Shown here: positions 61,615 through 64,000 of the stretch, in pieces
Layout: each line of letters begins with the position of its first letter
Numbering within the stretch: position 1 is the stretch's first letter
DNA from: Martelella sp. AD-3
GTDB taxonomy: Bacteria > Pseudomonadota > Alphaproteobacteria > Rhizobiales > Rhizobiaceae
Assembly: GCF_001578105.1 (NCBI RefSeq)
Contig: NZ_CP014275.1
Coordinates: 434,001-498,000, forward strand
DNA length: 64,000 nt
Direction of reading: 5' to 3'
Made by a program: the position numbers and the translations under genes
Notes under the pieces: model-generated
What the model was told of the DNA's origin: nothing
Seen by the model: only the letters and a program-made list of their open reading frames with translations
Databases searched by the model: none

Positions 61615-62085
61615 TCACGAGAGGGCGTCGAAGCCGCCTGTCTGCCTCAGCGCCTCTCCCGCCATCATGCCGACGGAAACAGCGAGGTTGATCGAGCGCT
61701 CGCCCTCGGCCATCGGAATGCGGACACGATGATCCGCGCTTTCATGAACGATATCCGGCACGCCCGCGCTTTCGCGGCCGAACAGCAGGATATCGTCGGC
61801 TTCAAACGGGAATCGGGTATAGGCGAGGCTTGCCTTGGTGGAAGCCAGCACCAGCCGCCTGCCGTTTTCCTGCCGCCAGATCTCGAACGCCTCCCAGTCG
61901 ACATGACGGGTCATGACCGCCTTGGCGATATAATCCATGCCGGCCCGTTTCAGGTTCCTGTCGGACAGCGCAAAGCCTGCCGGCTCGATGATGTCAACGG
62001 CAAGCCCGAGGCAGGCGGCAAGCCTGAGGATCGTGCCGGTATTGCCGGCGATATCCGGCTGGTAGAGGGCGATGCGCAAGGTCAT
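61615..62085 (-). CDS. trmL: tRNA (cytidine/uridine-34-2'-O)-methyltransferase
   Basis: 156 residues, a minimal SPOUT methyltransferase lacking extra RNA-binding domains, as TrmL always is. Knot motifs are present: LYQPDIAGNTGTILRLAACLG at the start, LLFGRESAGVPD in the middle and IPMAEGERSINLAVSVGMMAGEALRQ at the end. It methylates the wobble ribose of tRNA-Leu isoacceptors. It lies 47 bp after the SLC13 permease gene on the same strand. Confidence 0.95.
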   Translation of the reverse strand: MTLRIALYQPDIAGNTGTILRLAACLGLAVDIIEPAGFALSDRNLKRAGMDYIAKAVMTRHVDWEAFEIWRQENGRRLVLASTKASLAYTRFPFEADDILLFGRESAGVPDIVHESADHRVRIPMAEGERSINLAVSVGMMAGEALRQTGGFDALS

Positions 62086-62132
62086 GGCCTTCCTTACGCT
62101 TCGTCGCTCCTGTGCTCAAGCCTTGCCGGCCG

Positions 62133-63515
62133 TCAGATGACGCCGAGGAGACGCCACCACAGGAAATCGAGCGGCACGAGAATGAAGGCGGTGATCAGCG
62201 TCAGCGGAAACAGGACCTTCATCATGTTGCCGACCGGCTGCTCGGTGACCTGCATACCGACCATCAACGGCGCGGACTGGTAGGGAAAGAGGATGGTCGA
62301 AAAGCCGATCACCTGCGTCATCAGCACGCTCGTCAGCGACAGGCCGGTCAGCGCGGAAAGCTCCGAGGCCATCGGCGTCAGCACAGCCGGCACGCCCGGC
62401 AGGATCGAGATGATGCCGACCACGAAGCCCATCAGCGACAGCGACAGGAAATTGACGAAGTCGCGCCCGGGGCTGAGCGGCAGGACATGTTCCATGCCGT
62501 GGGCAATAACGATGCCGAGACCGGTTGCGTTGACCACGGCGCCGACGGCGAGGAAGCCCGCGATGAACAGAAAGACGCCGAAATTGACGTTCTTGTCGAA
62601 GTCCTCCGGTCCCACCGGGCCAAGACCCGGCATCAGCAGCGCGATCGAGGCGCAGATGCCGATCCAGGCCGGATTGATTCCGTGGAAAGTATCGGTCATC
62701 CAGAAGGCAAGCGTGATGACCAGCACCGCGATCACATACCATTGCCGCCAGTCGAGCGGCTTTGCATTTTGATTCTGCCTTTCCCCGGCGGCGAGCGGCT
62801 GCGGCGTGTCTGGGAAGAAGCGCAGGATCAGCGCGATGATGATCAGGCTCTTGAGCAGGCCCAGGATCGGGAAATGCAGCGCCATATACCGGGCATAGGT
62901 GAAGTCCACGCCGTAGATCGTTTGCGCGGCCCCGGCGAGGATGAGGTTGGGGACGTTCGACGGCAGCAGGGCGAAGCCCGGCATGTGGCAGGCGAAGACC
63001 GTGGCAAGGGAAACCGCCGCCCGTCCGTTCGAGCCTCCGGCGAAGCCAAGCTTTTCGGCGAGCGCCAGGGCGATCGGCCATAGCAGGAAAAACCGGCCGA
63101 GGGAGGACGGCATAATGAAGGCGAGGACGACTGCAACGGCGAAGATTCCGCTGATCAGCAGTGTGAAATTGTGTGAAATCCTTGCCGTGAGCGCCGAGCC
63201 GATGCGTTCGCTGAGCCCCGCCTTGCGCACGCCGGCGGCGATCAGGAAACCGGAGAACACAAGCCACATCGCCGAGGAGTGAAAACCGGAAAACACCACG
63301 GCGGGGGGCGCCAGCTTGAACAGCAGCGCGAAAGCGATGAAGATCAGGCTCGCGAGATAGGCGGGCACCAGCGAAGTCGCCCACAGGCTGAGCGTCACCA
63401 GGACGAGACCGAGCGTGCGCGCCTGCTCGGCTGTCATCAGGGACTGCGGGTAAAGGGCAAGGGCAAGCGCAAGCGCGGCAAGGCCGGCAACGATGATCTT
63501 CTTGTAGGTCAGCAT
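62133..63515 (-). CDS. SLC13/DASS-family anion permease
   Basis: 460 residues from ATG 63515 (MLTYKKIIVAGLAAL); an upstream ATG at 63554 is possible, and neither has a clear ribosome site. About 11-12 spans are seen, with the family re-entrant motifs FIMPSSLGRF (near 125) and SILPGVPAVLTPMASELS (near 365), each corresponding to the SNT/SNA-type signatures. Members carry dicarboxylates, sulfate or other anions with sodium or protons. SNT is replaced by variants here, so the substrate is uncertain. It is divergent from an AraC regulator that may control it. Confidence 0.85.
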   Translation of the reverse strand: MLTYKKIIVAGLAALALALALYPQSLMTAEQARTLGLVLVTLSLWATSLVPAYLASLIFIAFALLFKLAPPAVVFSGFHSSAMWLVFSGFLIAAGVRKAGLSERIGSALTARISHNFTLLISGIFAVAVVLAFIMPSSLGRFFLLWPIALALAEKLGFAGGSNGRAAVSLATVFACHMPGFALLPSNVPNLILAGAAQTIYGVDFTYARYMALHFPILGLLKSLIIIALILRFFPDTPQPLAAGERQNQNAKPLDWRQWYVIAVLVITLAFWMTDTFHGINPAWIGICASIALLMPGLGPVGPEDFDKNVNFGVFLFIAGFLAVGAVVNATGLGIVIAHGMEHVLPLSPGRDFVNFLSLSLMGFVVGIISILPGVPAVLTPMASELSALTGLSLTSVLMTQVIGFSTILFPYQSAPLMVGMQVTEQPVGNMMKVLFPLTLITAFILVPLDFLWWRLLGVI

Positions 63516-63588
63516 GGCGTTCAATCGGCAGTGTTGGAAATGGGCTGATGCCATATTATGCGTGCGGAGACTATTACGGAACAGCTAT

Positions 63589-64000
63589 ATGATGCCAAAC
63601 GATATCGAATTTGCGTCATTCATCATGCCCGAAGACGGCCCGGGCTGGATCATTGATTCGGCGCGGCCGGTCACGGCAAAAGCGCAACGCTGGCGCGCCG
63701 GCGAGATCGGCCGCGCGCCGCATGCCCATCCGCGCGGGCAGCTTCTCTGGGCGGAAGAAGGTATCCTCAGGGTGCATTCCTGCGGCGCACACTGGCTTGC
63801 GCCCACCAGCCACGCGGTGTGGATCCCCGGCAATATTACCCATGAAGTGGTTATGGAGACCGACGTCTCGGCCTGTTTTATCTACATCGACCCTTCGGTG
63901 ACAAACCTTCGCGGCTTGCATTGCGAGGTGCTCTATATGACGCCGCTCATGCGTCAGCTCCTCCTGCGGTTCCGCGCCCTCGGCCCGACGGGAAACCGGG
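63589..64000 (+). CDS. AraC-family regulator, N-terminal cupin part (cut by window edge)
   Basis: The frame is open from ATG 63589 to the end of the window (137 codons). The visible part is an AraC_binding cupin: HAHPRGQLLWAEEGILRVHSCGAHWLAPTSHAVWIPGNITHEVVM (about 45-90), with the metal-type His pair of this group. The C-terminal AraC DNA-binding domain is expected beyond base 64000. It is divergent from the SLC13 permease with 73 bp between starts, so it probably regulates that gene. Confidence 0.8.
   Translation, partial: MMPNDIEFASFIMPEDGPGWIIDSARPVTAKAQRWRAGEIGRAPHAHPRGQLLWAEEGILRVHSCGAHWLAPTSHAVWIPGNITHEVVMETDVSACFIYIDPSVTNLRGLHCEVLYMTPLMRQLLLRFRALGPTGNR

Noticed and set aside
1..64000. 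CRISPR arrays, insertion sequences, prophage or plasmid-transfer genes
   Set aside because: No regularly spaced direct repeats, transposase, integrase, phage structural or conjugation genes were seen anywhere in the window.

Overview
The window reads as about 64 kb of chromosome from an alphaproteobacterium of the Rhizobiales, most likely Rhizobiaceae-like (Rhizobium, Agrobacterium and Martelella are plausible genera; the sequence alone does not settle it). Supporting traits are a fused anthranilate synthase TrpE-TrpG behind a Trp-codon leader peptide, a SAM-II riboswitch in front of metZ, a double-domain dCTP deaminase, a DUF6101 protein, a GH13 alpha-glucosidase of the AglA type, a high and even GC content, and an intergenic element of three hairpins like those scattered through rhizobial genomes. 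No prophage, transposase, CRISPR array or rRNA gene was seen. There is one tRNA gene.

1-14.4 kb is accessory and catabolic. A truncated NanE-NanK fusion follows its GntR/UTRA regulator, with operator-like inverted repeats before both genes. Next is a divergent cassette. Leftward run a Dpp/Opp-type ABC importer (binding protein, two permeases, two ATPases) and an M32 carboxypeptidase. Rightward run an unusual GntR regulator, a creatininase-family hydrolase, a ketopantoate-reductase-like enzyme, an SDR, a NodB-fold hydrolase and an isoaspartyl peptidase, nearly all joined by overlapping start and stop codons. I infer that it imports and degrades a small peptide-like compound containing a cyclic amide or an isoaspartyl bond. 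It is the best candidate here for an undescribed pathway.

14.7-31 kb is mostly housekeeping: DUF6101, ubiA, cfa, a membrane protein, tex, two acetyltransferases, rpmA-rplU, tRNA-Ser(CGA), a DUF6880 protein, an acetoin-type SDR, a YrhK-domain membrane protein, an FMN glutamate-synthase-like protein and an APC permease.

31-44.6 kb carries amino-acid biosynthesis under RNA control. metZ lies behind a SAM-II riboswitch followed by an intrinsic terminator, and the riboswitch loop repeats one arm of that terminator. trpE(G) lies behind an apparently leaderless WWW leader peptide and attenuator. leuA lies behind a likely leucine-rich leader peptide. apaG, dcd, an alpha-glucosidase, a CDF metal transporter, an aldo/keto reductase, a stand-alone ClpP and a BenE-type transporter are interspersed.

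44.6-50 kb holds stress and regulatory genes: a membrane-anchored protein, a TetR regulator, a metallophosphoesterase, an AhpD-like plus Rrf2 pair with a striking palindromic operator between divergent genes, a glutathionyl-hydroquinone reductase and an acetyltransferase. 50-59.6 kb has the MoxR-DUF58-DUF4159-VWA-like gene set running left, divergent from DUF1285-NUDIX-CCA-transferase running right. The last 4 kb carries small proteins, hemF, trmL, an SLC13-type permease and the start of an AraC regulator.
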